Assembly: GCF_002564005.1 (NCBI RefSeq)
Contig: NZ_PDJG01000001.1
Span: forward strand, 1 to 64,000
Reading direction: 5' to 3'
Source of the DNA: Sanguibacter antarcticus
GTDB lineage: Bacteria; Actinomycetota; Actinomycetes; Actinomycetales; Cellulomonadaceae
DNA length: 64,000 bases
The position numbers were made by a program, and so were the translations under genes. Positions 36,586 through 45,237 of this stretch are shown in pieces; within the stretch, counting starts at the first letter, position 1, and every line of letters begins with the position of its first letter. The notes under the pieces were generated by a model. That model saw nothing but the letters and a program-made list of their open reading frames with translations. It made no database searches and had not been told where the DNA came from.

Positions 36586-36611
36586 CCGGGCGCCTCGACG
36601 GAGGCGCCCGG
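36586..36611. terminator. Bidirectional terminator hairpin
   Basis: CCGGGCGCCTC at 36586-36596 pairs perfectly with GAGGCGCCCGG at 36601-36611 around GACG. It lies between the convergent ends of the sacsin-like gene and the EAL-HDOD gene, and can serve both. Confidence 0.8.
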
Positions 36612-36615
36612 CGGG

Positions 36616-37785
36616 TCAGAGGTTGAGCTGGCGGACCGTGTCGAGCGCCCAGGGGAGGGCGGTGAGGTATGCCTCGGAGACCTGCTCCGGCGTCCACGAC
36701 GTCTCGGTGATGCTCTGGATGTCCCCGTGCTCGTGAGCGACGACCGCGCGGAGCGTGGCGCCGAGCTCACCCTCGTAGCTCGAGAGCGCCGCAGCGACCT
36801 CGGCCGACACGAGGGTCTTCTCGATGAGGATGTCGATGGGGATGCCGGTCTCTTCGGCGAACGCTGAGAGGAGCCCCACCGTGTAGCCGGTGTCGTCTCC
36901 GATGAGCTCGCGGCAGGCCGCGGCACGTGCGAGGAGGAACCACAGCGCGTCCATCTGCTGGACGCGCGAGCTGATGAGTGACGCCATGACGAGCGTGGTG
37001 AGGCGGGTCGGTCCGAGCATGACGATCGACCGGTGCAACGAGTCGACGCGCTGGGGCAGCCCGACGGCGACGGAGTTGACGAGGTGGAGCACCCGCACAG
37101 CCATCTCGGGGTCGCTCCCGAGGACTGCTGCGATCCTCGCCGTGTCGACCTCGTCCTGGGCGAGCAGCCGGACGACCTCGAGGCACTGGATCTCGCCCGG
37201 CGCGAGGCTGCGCTGAGCTGCGGGGCGCTCGTGCTGGTAGATCGAACCCATGATGTAGTCGACGCCGAGCGTCCATGCCTTGGCCGGGCCGGACTTGCCG
37301 CGGACGTTCTCCGCGATGACGCTGATCCCGGCGTTGTGCGCGATCTCGATGAGGCCGGGGAGCGCGAGCGCCGGGTTGGAGATGTCGATCATGACGTGCG
37401 TGACGAACGGCAAGAGAGCGCGCTGGCCCGGGGTGCCCTCGAAGTTGACGAGGATGGTCGGGACCTTGTGCTCGGAGAGGGCGATGACGTGCTCTGCTCC
37501 GTCGGCCCGCAGGGTCGCGTTCGGGTGGATGAGCAGGCCGAGGCCGCCGGACGCAGGAGGCAGCGACTGGGTGCCGTCGAGCATCTCGGCCGTGCCCCAG
37601 ATGAACGCCGGGCGGTCGGCGATGTACTTCTCGAGGTCGAGCGACTCGTACGCCTCGTGCAGCAGCGCGCTGAGGTCGGCGGGTGTGCGCCCAGCGGCGT
37701 TCGTGATCGGGAGCGCGTACGCGAGGACACGGCGCTGACGGTCGACGATCGCGAGGCGGCTGAACGCGGGCGCAGCGGTGGACAC
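36616..37785 (-). CDS. Degenerate EAL plus HDOD domain protein (YuxH-like)
   Basis: The 389-residue protein has an N-terminal EAL-like half beginning FSRLAIVDRQRRVLAYALPI. In it the catalytic E-x-L and metal ligands of c-di-GMP phosphodiesterases are missing, so it is unlikely to hydrolyse c-di-GMP. The C-terminal HDOD half (PGEIQCLEVVRLLAQDEVDT, VLHLVNSVAVGLPQRVDSLH) is a signalling module without HD catalysis. It sits directly downstream of fliW in the flagellar minus-strand run, suggesting a link to motility control. The start is a GTG with no strong upstream site. Confidence 0.82.
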   Translation of the reverse strand: MSTAAPAFSRLAIVDRQRRVLAYALPITNAAGRTPADLSALLHEAYESLDLEKYIADRPAFIWGTAEMLDGTQSLPPASGGLGLLIHPNATLRADGAEHVIALSEHKVPTILVNFEGTPGQRALLPFVTHVMIDISNPALALPGLIEIAHNAGISVIAENVRGKSGPAKAWTLGVDYIMGSIYQHERPAAQRSLAPGEIQCLEVVRLLAQDEVDTARIAAVLGSDPEMAVRVLHLVNSVAVGLPQRVDSLHRSIVMLGPTRLTTLVMASLISSRVQQMDALWFLLARAAACRELIGDDTGYTVGLLSAFAEETGIPIDILIEKTLVSAEVAAALSSYEGELGATLRAVVAHEHGDIQSITETSWTPEQVSEAYLTALPWALDTVRQLNL

Positions 37786-37950
37786 CGCCGAGGACGGGCC
37801 TCCAGGTGCGCGGCTGGCGTCGGGCTGGGGGGCGCGCGGTGCGCTGGGGGAAGAGCCGTCGGTGACGGCGACTGCGAGCTGGCGAGTTCCATGAGGTTCC
37901 TCAGGTGGTATGCCGCGTGGGGGCGTGGCGGCGGCGTGCAGATGGGGGCG

Positions 37951-38337
37951 TCAGGCTGCCACGAGCGGTGCGCGCAGGGGCCACGGCGCTCCGTCGAGGA
38001 TGACTTGCAGAGCGTCCCCGGTCTCTGTGTTCAGGACGATGGGTGCGAGGAGGTTCGCGGTCGTCGGTGCTTGCTCGGAGCCGGGGGTCACGATGACGAG
38101 CACAGCGCACCGGTCGTCGTCGCTGGTCAGTCCGAGCGAGGCGAGGGCCTCGCCGGCGATCGCTGGCGCGTACTCCGCGAAGTACGGGCCTGGCTGGACC
38201 ATGAACAGGCGCGGTGCGCCGTCGGCGCCGGCGCGCAGCGTGAAGAGCAGCCCGGCGTCGTCGAGCGGTGTGAGGACGTAGTCCTTCGAGCCAGGAAGGC
38301 CGGCGAGCGACTCGAGGAAGTGCACCGAGGAGATCAC
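37951..38337 (-). CDS. fliW: Flagellar assembly factor FliW
   Basis: FliW binds flagellin and, in other bacteria, frees or blocks CsrA to couple flagellin synthesis to secretion. It is 128 aa, with FLESLAGLPGSKDYVLTPLD and the family motif ANLLAPIVLNTETGDALQVI. GTG 38337 overlaps the flgL stop (GTGA). No csrA gene is found beside it or elsewhere in the window, though csrA usually follows fliW. Confidence 0.9.
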   Translation of the reverse strand: MISSVHFLESLAGLPGSKDYVLTPLDDAGLLFTLRAGADGAPRLFMVQPGPYFAEYAPAIAGEALASLGLTSDDDRCAVLVIVTPGSEQAPTTANLLAPIVLNTETGDALQVILDGAPWPLRAPLVAA

Positions 38338-39242
38338 TGGAGGTAGTCCATGAGGCTCGGCTGGAGCACACGCGCGGCAGCGCCGAGGGCGGCCTTGTAG
38401 CCGACCTCCTGCATCTGCAGCTCGATGATCGTCTGGGCGAGGTCGATGTCCTCGACACCGGAGAGGTCGCTCGCGAGGGTCATGGACTGGTTCGACAGCG
38501 TGTCTTGCGCCGCTGTGAGCTGGTTGGTCCGTGCTCCGACGCTCGAGCCGACGCTCAGCATGGACTGGATGCGTGAGTCGATCTCGGTCAGTCGCGTGGA
38601 CACGTTCACTCCTGGGTTGCGCAGATCGGCGGCGATGTTGGTGAGGAGGGAGAAGACGGACGCTGCGCCGTCGCCGAACACGGCTGCGCCGTCGGCGTCG
38701 ACGCGGACGGTGGTGTTCTCCCCGACCCGGCGCTCGACGGTCCCGTGCACGGTCGCAGCGGTGTAGGAGACGTCGCCTGTCACAGGGTCGGTCGCTGTGG
38801 TGAAGGCGCTCCCGTTGGCTGTCCCGGCGAAGACGGAGCGGCCGATGTACGTGGTGTTCGCCTGCCCGAGCAGCGCGTCCCGGATGCCTTCGATCTCGAC
38901 AGCGAGCGCGTCGCGACCAGCAGCCCCGATCGCACCGGTGTTGGCGCCCTGGACCGTGAGGTCGCGTGCTCGTTGCATGAAGTCGACCGACGACTGGATC
39001 GCGCTGTCGACGGTGTTGAGCCAGCTGACGCCGTCCTGGGCGTTGCGGGCGTACTGCTCGGTGGCGCGCTGCTCTTTGCGCAGCGCCATCGCCTCAGCAG
39101 CCTTGGCTGGGTCGTCGGAGGCCTTGTTGATGAGCTTTCCGCTCGAGGCCTGCGACTGGAGGTCTGACATCTTTGCCAGGTTGGCCTGCATGTTCGCGAG
39201 CGACATGCGCTGCGTGGACTGGTGCGTGACGCGCGTGATCAT
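38334..39242 (-). CDS. flgL: Flagellar hook-filament junction protein FlgL
   Basis: FlgL (HAP3) joins hook and filament outside the cell. The 302 residues have the flagellin-like N-terminus (MSLANMQANLAKMSDLQSQA, SSGKLINKASDDPAKAAEAM) and C-terminal helix (DLAQTIIELQMQEVGYKAAL) that polymerise. It overlaps both flgK upstream and fliW downstream by four bases. Confidence 0.95.
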   Translation of the reverse strand: MITRVTHQSTQRMSLANMQANLAKMSDLQSQASSGKLINKASDDPAKAAEAMALRKEQRATEQYARNAQDGVSWLNTVDSAIQSSVDFMQRARDLTVQGANTGAIGAAGRDALAVEIEGIRDALLGQANTTYIGRSVFAGTANGSAFTTATDPVTGDVSYTAATVHGTVERRVGENTTVRVDADGAAVFGDGAASVFSLLTNIAADLRNPGVNVSTRLTEIDSRIQSMLSVGSSVGARTNQLTAAQDTLSNQSMTLASDLSGVEDIDLAQTIIELQMQEVGYKAALGAAARVLQPSLMDYLQ

Positions 39243-40657
39243 CGTCCAACGACTCCCGTTCGGTTGATGAGCTGGTCGAGCATCTCGTCGATGGCGGTCA
39301 TGACGCGTGCAGCGCCCTGATACGAGCGCTGGAAGGCGAGCATGTTCACGCTCTCCTCATCGAGGTCGACGCTGGTCTGTGCGAGCTGGAGGTTGTCGGC
39401 GGTGGCGCGTGCGCTCTCGGCGACGACGGCGCTCTGTGTCGCGGCCTTGGACTTCACACCGATGGCGACGACGAACGAGGACCATGCTTCGTCGGGGCTG
39501 CCGGCAGCGCTGCCGATCTGGGAGATCGCGTCGGCGATCGAGCCGTCCGCGCCGCCCTGACCAGGATTGATCTCGGAGGGGTCGGTGATGGCGACAGCGA
39601 GCGTGAGCGCAGCCGGCCCGGTGGCCGAGATGGTGAAGATGGGGCCGCCCGTGGATCCGTCGGCGCGGGCGGACTCGTGGATCGTGTTGACGCTCGTCGC
39701 GACCTTGGTCGCGAGGGCGTTGTACGAGGCGGCGGCCTCGGCGAGGAGTCCGCCTGTCCCTTGGCTGTCGGCTGGGGCGAGGACGCTGAGCACACCGGCG
39801 AGCTCTCCGCCGCCGAGGGCCGCCGTGGTCCCGGCGGGGACGCGGTCCCAGACGACCCGGACTGCGTCCGTGCCCGTTGCTCCCGTCACGGTGGTGCCAC
39901 CGGCGACGGCGAGCTTCTGGGCCCGGATCCCGGAGACGATGGAGTTGCCGCCGATGTTCACGTCGGCGGTGCCGTCGGGGTACTCCCGGACGGTGGCCCC
40001 AGCGAGGGACGCGAGCGAGGTCGTCAGGACGTTGCGCTGGTCGATGAGCTCGTTGGCGTTGCCGCCGGAGACGGTGATGGACCGGATCTTCTCGTTGAGC
40101 TCTGCGACGGAGGCAGCGGTCGTGTTGATCTCTGAGACGAGGGTGTCGGCCTTGGCGCGCGTCTGGTCCCACTGGGTAGAGACGGCGCTGTAGCCCGTCG
40201 AGATCGCGCGCTGGACGGAGTTCGCGCTCTCGATGAGCACCTGCCCGGCGGCGGCGCTCGTCGGGTTGTTCGACACGTCTTGCCACGTCGCCCAGAAGTC
40301 GTCGAGCTCTGCGGCGATGCCGTTGGTGCCAGGCTCCGCGATGGTCGACTCTAGGCGGGTGTATGCCTCAGAGCGCGCTGCGAGGAACGCAGCGGACGAC
40401 GTCGTGGTGCGGACGCGAGCGTCGAGGAACAGGTCGCCGAGACGGCTGATGCCGCTGACCTGGACGCCGTTGCCGACCGAGCTGCCTTGCGAGAACATCG
40501 TCGCGCTCTGGCCGGATCCGACAGACTGGAGCTCGGCGCGCTGGCGGGTGTAGCCCACCGTGTTGGAGTTGGCGATGTTCTGCCCTGCGACCTCGAGCGC
40601 CTGGCGCTGTGCGGTCAGGGCCGTGAGCGCGGTGGACAGTCCGGAGAAGGTGCTCAT
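39239..40657 (-). CDS. flgK: Flagellar hook-associated protein FlgK
   Basis: FlgK (HAP1) lies next to the hook. The 472-residue protein starts MSTFSGLSTALTALTAQRQA followed by EVAGQNIANSNTVGYTRQRA, the rod/hook family N-terminal motif, and ends with the conserved SVDLDEESVNMLAFQRSYQG helix. ATG 40657 is the first start at the family position. It overlaps flgL by four bases. Confidence 0.96.
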   Translation of the reverse strand: MSTFSGLSTALTALTAQRQALEVAGQNIANSNTVGYTRQRAELQSVGSGQSATMFSQGSSVGNGVQVSGISRLGDLFLDARVRTTTSSAAFLAARSEAYTRLESTIAEPGTNGIAAELDDFWATWQDVSNNPTSAAAGQVLIESANSVQRAISTGYSAVSTQWDQTRAKADTLVSEINTTAASVAELNEKIRSITVSGGNANELIDQRNVLTTSLASLAGATVREYPDGTADVNIGGNSIVSGIRAQKLAVAGGTTVTGATGTDAVRVVWDRVPAGTTAALGGGELAGVLSVLAPADSQGTGGLLAEAAASYNALATKVATSVNTIHESARADGSTGGPIFTISATGPAALTLAVAITDPSEINPGQGGADGSIADAISQIGSAAGSPDEAWSSFVVAIGVKSKAATQSAVVAESARATADNLQLAQTSVDLDEESVNMLAFQRSYQGAARVMTAIDEMLDQLINRTGVVGR

Positions 40658-40664
40658 GTGGTCC

Positions 40665-41147
40665 TCAGAAGCTCTGGTCGAGAAGTCGGGCGGCGACCTC
40701 GCGAGGCGCCGTCGAGCCTGACGAGTCGTATGTGCTGGAGTCCTGCTGGAGGTTGGCCAGCGCCTCTTGCGTCGCACGGTGGGACGTGAGGAGGAGCTCA
40801 CGGTTGCCTGCGGCGAGCGAGTCGATCTGGTGCGTGATCTCGATGAAGGCCTGGCGGTGGGCGCGCAGGAGGTCGTCCCACGGCTCAGGGGCCTTGTCAG
40901 CGAGCTCGGACAGGCTGCGGCCTGCCTCGAGCCCGAGGGTGCGGGCGACGGCGTCCGACTCGACGGACCGTCCGAGCTCGACCTCACGGATCTGTTCCAG
41001 CACGTTCTCTACCTCGCGGGTCGCGTGGCTCAGCCAGCGCGTCCGTCCGGAGGTGAGCAGCAGCTGCTCTTCCTCGAGCTTGAACAGCAAGAGCTCGAGG
41101 AGCTGGCGCTCGCGCCACAGGACGCTTGTCAGCGCTTGCAGGCTCAT
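40665..41147 (-). CDS. flgN: FlgN-type flagellar export chaperone
   Basis: This small all-helical protein (160 aa; LQALTSVLWRERQLLELLLF, then FKLEEEQLLLTSGRTRWL) matches the FlgN fold in length and pattern and sits directly before flgK and flgL, its usual clients. It should keep FlgK and FlgL unfolded for export. It heads the flgN-flgK-flgL-fliW transcription unit and has a FliA-type promoter upstream. Confidence 0.85.
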   Translation of the reverse strand: MSLQALTSVLWRERQLLELLLFKLEEEQLLLTSGRTRWLSHATREVENVLEQIREVELGRSVESDAVARTLGLEAGRSLSELADKAPEPWDDLLRAHRQAFIEITHQIDSLAAGNRELLLTSHRATQEALANLQQDSSTYDSSGSTAPREVAARLLDQSF

Positions 41148-41495
41148 GGGTGCTTCAACTCCTCAACGATGGTCACGACCAGCGAGGGTGCCAGGTCGTT
41201 CAAGGGTCATATCGGAAGTGCAAGGGGCCGCATGAGGGTTTCGACAGGCTAGATACGTCGATGGGGACCCCATGGGGACCTCAGATCCAGGATATGGCTG
41301 AAATCGGTGGGGCGCAGGGGGTGAAGCCGACCTATCTCTGCAGGTGAGAGCGGTGTGAGCAGAGTGTGAAGATCCGTCATGGGGAGTGCATGGGTAGTTC
41401 TCCCCATTGCGGGGAGGTAACGGATGTGTGCAGTGTCGGGTGAAAACGGTTGCCAGGGGGTTGAGTTCTCACGGTTCCACCCGGATATTTGACGC
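41148..41495. other. Divergent control region between flgN and fliA
   Basis: Besides the flgN promoter it contains the palindrome ATGGGGACCCCAT (41261-41273), immediately followed by another ATGGGG, and an inverted repeat ATGGGGAG (41379-41386) / CTCCCCAT (41400-41407). These share the ATGGGGA half-site and could be operators for a regulator of fliA. No CTCAT-CCGATA motif is seen for fliA itself. Confidence 0.4.
41210..41236 (-). promoter_or_regulatory. FliA-type promoter for flgN-flgK-flgL-fliW
   Basis: Read on the minus strand, CTCAT (41236-41232), 16 bases, then CCGATA (41215-41210). It matches the motif before the flagellin genes and lies about 60 bases upstream of flgN. Confidence 0.65.
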
Positions 41496-42389
41496 ATGCA
41501 ACCGATGGACACGGACCGCTCAGAGCTGGTCACCGAGAACCTCCCGCTGATCGGGTACCACGTCAGCGAGATGCTCATGCGTGTACCGAGCCACGTCTCC
41601 CGGGACGATCTCGCATCCGCTGGCGCACTCGCTCTCGTCCAGGCCGCACGGGCCTACGACGCGACGACGGGGGTGCCGTTCAACCGTTATGCAGCGATCC
41701 GCATCAAGGGCGCCATGGTCGACGAGCTCCGCTCGATGGACTGGGTCTCCCGCGGTGCCCGTCAGCGCGTCCGCAAGCTCACGACGGTCGCGGACGAGCT
41801 CACCGCACAGCTCGGGCGCACACCGACCCGTGAAGAGCTTGCCGCCTCGCTCGGCGTCGAGGTCTCCGAGGTCGACACGGCCCGCGAGCACGCCGCGACC
41901 CGGGTGCTGTCCCTCGAGGGATACGACGGCGCTCTCGCCGAGGTGCTCCCCACCCGTGAGGTCGGCCCCGAAGAGGCCCTCCTGACCGGCGAGCGTCTGC
42001 GCTACCTCCATGCCGCCGTCGCGACGCTCCCTGAGCGCCTGCGCGAGGTCGTCGAGCAGGTCTTCTTCGAGGACCGTTCCGTCACCGACATCGCCAAAGA
42101 CATGGGCGTCACCCAGTCGCGTGTCAGCCAGCTCCGCGCCGAGGCGATGGTCCTGCTCCGCGACGGTCTCAACACGCACCTCGACCCGTCGCACGTGCCG
42201 GCCTCGGCACAGCCGGACGGCGTCGCGCAGCGTCGCCGCGAGAAGTACTTCGCCTCGATCGCCGAGCGCGCCAGCCGCAACGGCGCGAGCGTCGCGATCG
42301 CCGGTGCGTCTCTCGCCGCAGCCTCCACCTTCGTCCCTGCGGCCTCCGCAGCACGCACGGCCCAGCCCGGCTTTGTTGCCGTTGGTTAA
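41496..42389 (+). CDS. fliA: FliA/WhiG-type flagellar sigma factor with an unusual C-terminal tail
   Basis: This sigma-28 family factor directs RNA polymerase to late flagellar promoters. Region 2 spans residues 17-81 (DDLASAGALALVQAARAYDA, AAIRIKGAMVDELRSMDW), region 3 about 85-135, and region 4 about 178-225 (FFEDRSVTDIAKDMGVTQSR). The protein is 297 aa, about 50 longer than usual: after region 4 it adds a basic stretch and an alanine-rich, hydrophobic segment (ASVAIAGASLAAASTFVPAA). No flgM is seen nearby. ATG 41505 is an alternative start. Confidence 0.93.
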   Translation: MQPMDTDRSELVTENLPLIGYHVSEMLMRVPSHVSRDDLASAGALALVQAARAYDATTGVPFNRYAAIRIKGAMVDELRSMDWVSRGARQRVRKLTTVADELTAQLGRTPTREELAASLGVEVSEVDTAREHAATRVLSLEGYDGALAEVLPTREVGPEEALLTGERLRYLHAAVATLPERLREVVEQVFFEDRSVTDIAKDMGVTQSRVSQLRAEAMVLLRDGLNTHLDPSHVPASAQPDGVAQRRREKYFASIAERASRNGASVAIAGASLAAASTFVPAASAARTAQPGFVAVG

Positions 42390-42418
42390 CGTTCACAACT
42401 CGGTCGTGTGACCTGAGC

Positions 42419-42445
42419 CTCATAGGTGCGGTATGCCGGCCGATA
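42419..42445 (+). promoter_or_regulatory. FliA-type promoter for the glycosyltransferase gene
   Basis: CTCAT at 42419-42423, 16 bases, CCGATA at 42440-42445, about 30 bases before the ATG at 42477. It ties this gene to the flagellar regulon. Confidence 0.68.
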
Positions 42446-42476
42446 GGTCGAGGACAAACCGACCGGGGAGCAACGC

Positions 42477-44021
42477 ATGGCCAGCACGACCGCGACACCG
42501 ACCATCTCTGCCGTCCTCATCGTCAAGGACGAAGAAGACGTCCTCGAGGCGTCGCTCGCAGCCCTCGGCTGGGTCGACGAGATCATCGTCTACGACACCG
42601 GCTCGACAGACTCGACCCGTGACCTCGCCGGGCGACACACTCCTCACGTCATCGAGGGCTACTGGGACGACGACTTCGGCGCAGCACGCAACCGAGCCCT
42701 CGAGCACGCGACGAGCGAGTGGGCCCTCATCGTCGACGCCGACGAGATCTTCGAGGGCGACACCGCCCACCTCCTCCGACGGCTCGCCGCCGACGAAGCG
42801 AACCTCTTCCTCGTCGCCGTCGAGACGGTCGACGGCGACACTCCACGCCCAGAGGGACCCAACGTCACCGCGCGGATCTTCCGTCGCTCCGAGTACAGGT
42901 ACGCCGGACGGCTCCACGAGCAGGTCGTCCCCATCGACCCGTCGACACGACCGGTGCTCGAGCCGGTCCTTCACGTCTGTATCAAGCACTCGGGCTACAC
43001 CGACGCGGCGATCGCCAAGCACGACAAACGCGCTCGGAACCTGACGATCGCCCAGCGTGACCTCGACGAGGCGCTCGCCCGGGAGACGCCGCCAGTGATG
43101 CTCGACATCCTCCGCACCAACCTCGCCCGGGCCCTCGGTATGGCGGGGGAGCACGAGGCGTCTCTCGCGCTGGCCACGGTCGTCCGCACGAACGGTGTCG
43201 TGCCCGCCGTCGGCCTCACAGATCTTGCTGTCTCTGCGGTCGGCAGCGCTCTCGCGCTCGAGCTGGACGACGTCGTCGACGAGTGGCTCACCGTGTGGCA
43301 GCACGCCGACAGCTCTCCTGTCTGGGCGCGCGCCACGCGGGTCCGGATCCTGGCCGGGCGCGGCGACCTCCAGGGGGCGCTCGACCTCCTGGACCAGCTG
43401 CCGACGACGTCCGTCGACTCCTCAGGACGACGTTTTCACAAGCACGAGCTGAGCGGGATCGCCGTGAGCGCCCTCGCTGCGACCGGTCGACGCCGCGCCG
43501 CTGCGCGGGCCGCACGCGAGTCTGCGCTCGCGGGGTACGCCAGCGTCGGCCCGACGATCCTCTCGCGCATCTTCGTCCAAGCCGATCGCCTCGACTCCTA
43601 CATCCGTGACCTCCCAGACCAGGTGTGGCGTGAGCATGCCGTCTGGTGCGTCCACGAGGCGACCCCGGACTCCATCGCCTTCCTCATGGCGATGGCCGCG
43701 GTGCGCCCCGACGACCTCACCGTGCTCTTGTGCCTGGCCAAGATCGCACCGTCGCTCGGGCTCGAGGACCTTGCGGTCAGTGCCGCAGCCTTGCGGAGGG
43801 TCGGTCTCGCCGAGCACTGCCCGCTCGTCACGGTCAGCCGGTCGGGAGACGTCGAGCCACAGCTCCGCGCCATCGCGTCGGCGATGGCGGTCGGAATCTA
43901 CGAGGACGACCGCGCTGTCCCTGGTCTCGAGGCAGCGCTCGCTGCGGTGGCCCCACAGGACGAGGCCGAGCTTCTCCGTCAGCTGGAGATCGTCACCCCG
44001 GGGCTCGTCACCGCTTCGTGA
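42477..44021 (+). CDS. Family 2 glycosyltransferase, candidate flagellin glycosylation enzyme
   Basis: The N-terminal 220 residues form a GT-A domain: ISAVLIVKDEEDVLEASLAA, DEIIVYDTGSTDSTRDLAG, FGAARNRALEHATSEWALIV then DADE as the metal-binding acidic motif. The remaining 290 residues are helical and repeat-like (TPR-like in feel), with no motif I can name. GGGGAG precedes ATG 42477. Its position between fliA and the flagellin genes and its FliA-type promoter make flagellin the likely acceptor. The sugar is unknown. Confidence 0.82.
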   Translation: MASTTATPTISAVLIVKDEEDVLEASLAALGWVDEIIVYDTGSTDSTRDLAGRHTPHVIEGYWDDDFGAARNRALEHATSEWALIVDADEIFEGDTAHLLRRLAADEANLFLVAVETVDGDTPRPEGPNVTARIFRRSEYRYAGRLHEQVVPIDPSTRPVLEPVLHVCIKHSGYTDAAIAKHDKRARNLTIAQRDLDEALARETPPVMLDILRTNLARALGMAGEHEASLALATVVRTNGVVPAVGLTDLAVSAVGSALALELDDVVDEWLTVWQHADSSPVWARATRVRILAGRGDLQGALDLLDQLPTTSVDSSGRRFHKHELSGIAVSALAATGRRRAAARAARESALAGYASVGPTILSRIFVQADRLDSYIRDLPDQVWREHAVWCVHEATPDSIAFLMAMAAVRPDDLTVLLCLAKIAPSLGLEDLAVSAAALRRVGLAEHCPLVTVSRSGDVEPQLRAIASAMAVGIYEDDRAVPGLEAALAAVAPQDEAELLRQLEIVTPGLVTAS

Positions 44022-44085
44022 CGCAGGTGCCGGGCGACCCGAGCAGGCGTGTGACGTCGGCAACAAGATTCGTCGTGCCGAATCG

Positions 44086-44111
44086 CTCATGCCTGTCGGC
44101 GGTTGCCGATA
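44086..44111 (+). promoter_or_regulatory. FliA-type promoter of flagellin gene 1
   Basis: CTCAT 44086-44090, 15 bases, CCGATA 44106-44111. The sequence from here to the ATG at 44173 recurs almost exactly before the other two flagellin genes. Confidence 0.78.
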
Positions 44112-44172
44112 GGGACTGTGGCAGCCCACGGACGGGCACCGCACTCGGCCCCACTCACGGAAGAAGTTCATC

Positions 44173-45021
44173 ATGGGTCTCTCGATCAACCAGAACATCG
44201 CGGCAGTCAACTCCTACCGCAACCTGTCCAACACGCAGAATGACCTGTCGAAGTCGCTGGAGAAGCTCTCCTCCGGTTTCCGCATCAACCGTGCGGCGGA
44301 CGACGCTGCTGGTCTGGCGATCTCTGAGGGTCTGCGTTCGCAGGTCGGTGGCCTCAAGGTTGCCGCTCGTAACGCTCAGGACGGCATCTCGGTCGTGCAG
44401 ACCGCTGAAGGCGCACTGACCGAGGTTCACGCGATCCTCCAGCGCGTGCGCGACCTGTCGGTCCAGGGTGCTAACGACTCCAACAGCGCCGAAGCCCGCA
44501 CCAACATCGAGACCGAGATCACGAGCCTCGGCGAAGAGCTCGACCGCATCTCCGTGTCGACGAACTTCAACGGCACGAAGCTGCTCGACGGCTCCAAGAC
44601 GAGCCTGGCGTTCCAGGTCGGCGCCGACGGCGACGCGAACAGCACCATCACCGTGGCGCTCGACAACGTCGCGACGACCGTCGCCGGGATCAAGAACCTC
44701 AAGGTGTCCGACACCGTCGCAGGCGACGGATCGGCGAACGTGAACGCCCAGGCATCGATCGAGCTCGTCGACGACGCGATCGAGGCGATCTCGACCACGC
44801 GTGCCGGACTCGGTGCGATGCAGAACCGCCTCGAGCACACCATCAAGAACGTCAACGTGTCGGTGGAGAACCTCTCGGCGTCCGAGAGCCGGATCCGCGA
44901 CACGGACATGGCGCAGGAGATGGTGTCCTTCACCCGCGCGCAGATCCTCTCCCAGGCCGGCACCGCGATGCTCGCCCAGGCCAACCAGATCCCCCAGGGC
45001 GTCCTCTCGCTCCTGCGCTGA
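44173..45021 (+). CDS. fliC: Flagellin 1
   Basis: This filament subunit has 282 aa. N-terminal D0/D1 helices (MGLSINQNIAAVNSYRNLSN, LEKLSSGFRINRAADDAAGL) and C-terminal helix (AQEMVSFTRAQILSQAGTAM) are classic flagellin. The variable middle is short, so it lacks large D2/D3 domains. GGAAGAAG is the ribosome binding site. Its ends are nearly identical to flagellins 2 and 3. The middle differs, with TSLAFQVGADGDANSTITVA and a GDGSANVNAQ loop. Confidence 0.97.
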   Translation: MGLSINQNIAAVNSYRNLSNTQNDLSKSLEKLSSGFRINRAADDAAGLAISEGLRSQVGGLKVAARNAQDGISVVQTAEGALTEVHAILQRVRDLSVQGANDSNSAEARTNIETEITSLGEELDRISVSTNFNGTKLLDGSKTSLAFQVGADGDANSTITVALDNVATTVAGIKNLKVSDTVAGDGSANVNAQASIELVDDAIEAISTTRAGLGAMQNRLEHTIKNVNVSVENLSASESRIRDTDMAQEMVSFTRAQILSQAGTAMLAQANQIPQGVLSLLR

Positions 45022-45055
45022 TCATCTCAGCGTCTGATCGGCTGACAGGTCGATG

Positions 45056-45092
45056 ACGTGTGGCCCCGCCGTGACCCGGCGGGGCCACACGT
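45056..45092 (+). terminator. Terminator of flagellin gene 1
   Basis: A perfect 16-bp stem (45056-45071 with 45077-45092) around TGACC. An identical hairpin follows flagellin gene 2. Confidence 0.88.
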
Positions 45093-45150
45093 GCGCCTGG
45101 CCGGCGACGACCGTCCTACGAGGGCTCAGAGAACCGTCTGTCAAGAATCC

Positions 45151-45176
45151 TTCATGCCTGTCGGCGGTTGCCGATA
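45151..45176 (+). promoter_or_regulatory. FliA-type promoter of flagellin gene 2
   Basis: TTCAT 45151-45155, 15 bases, CCGATA 45171-45176. Confidence 0.78.
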
Positions 45177-45237
45177 GGGACTGTGGCAGCCCACGGACGG
45201 GCACCGCACTCGGCCCCACTCACGGAAGAAGTTCATC

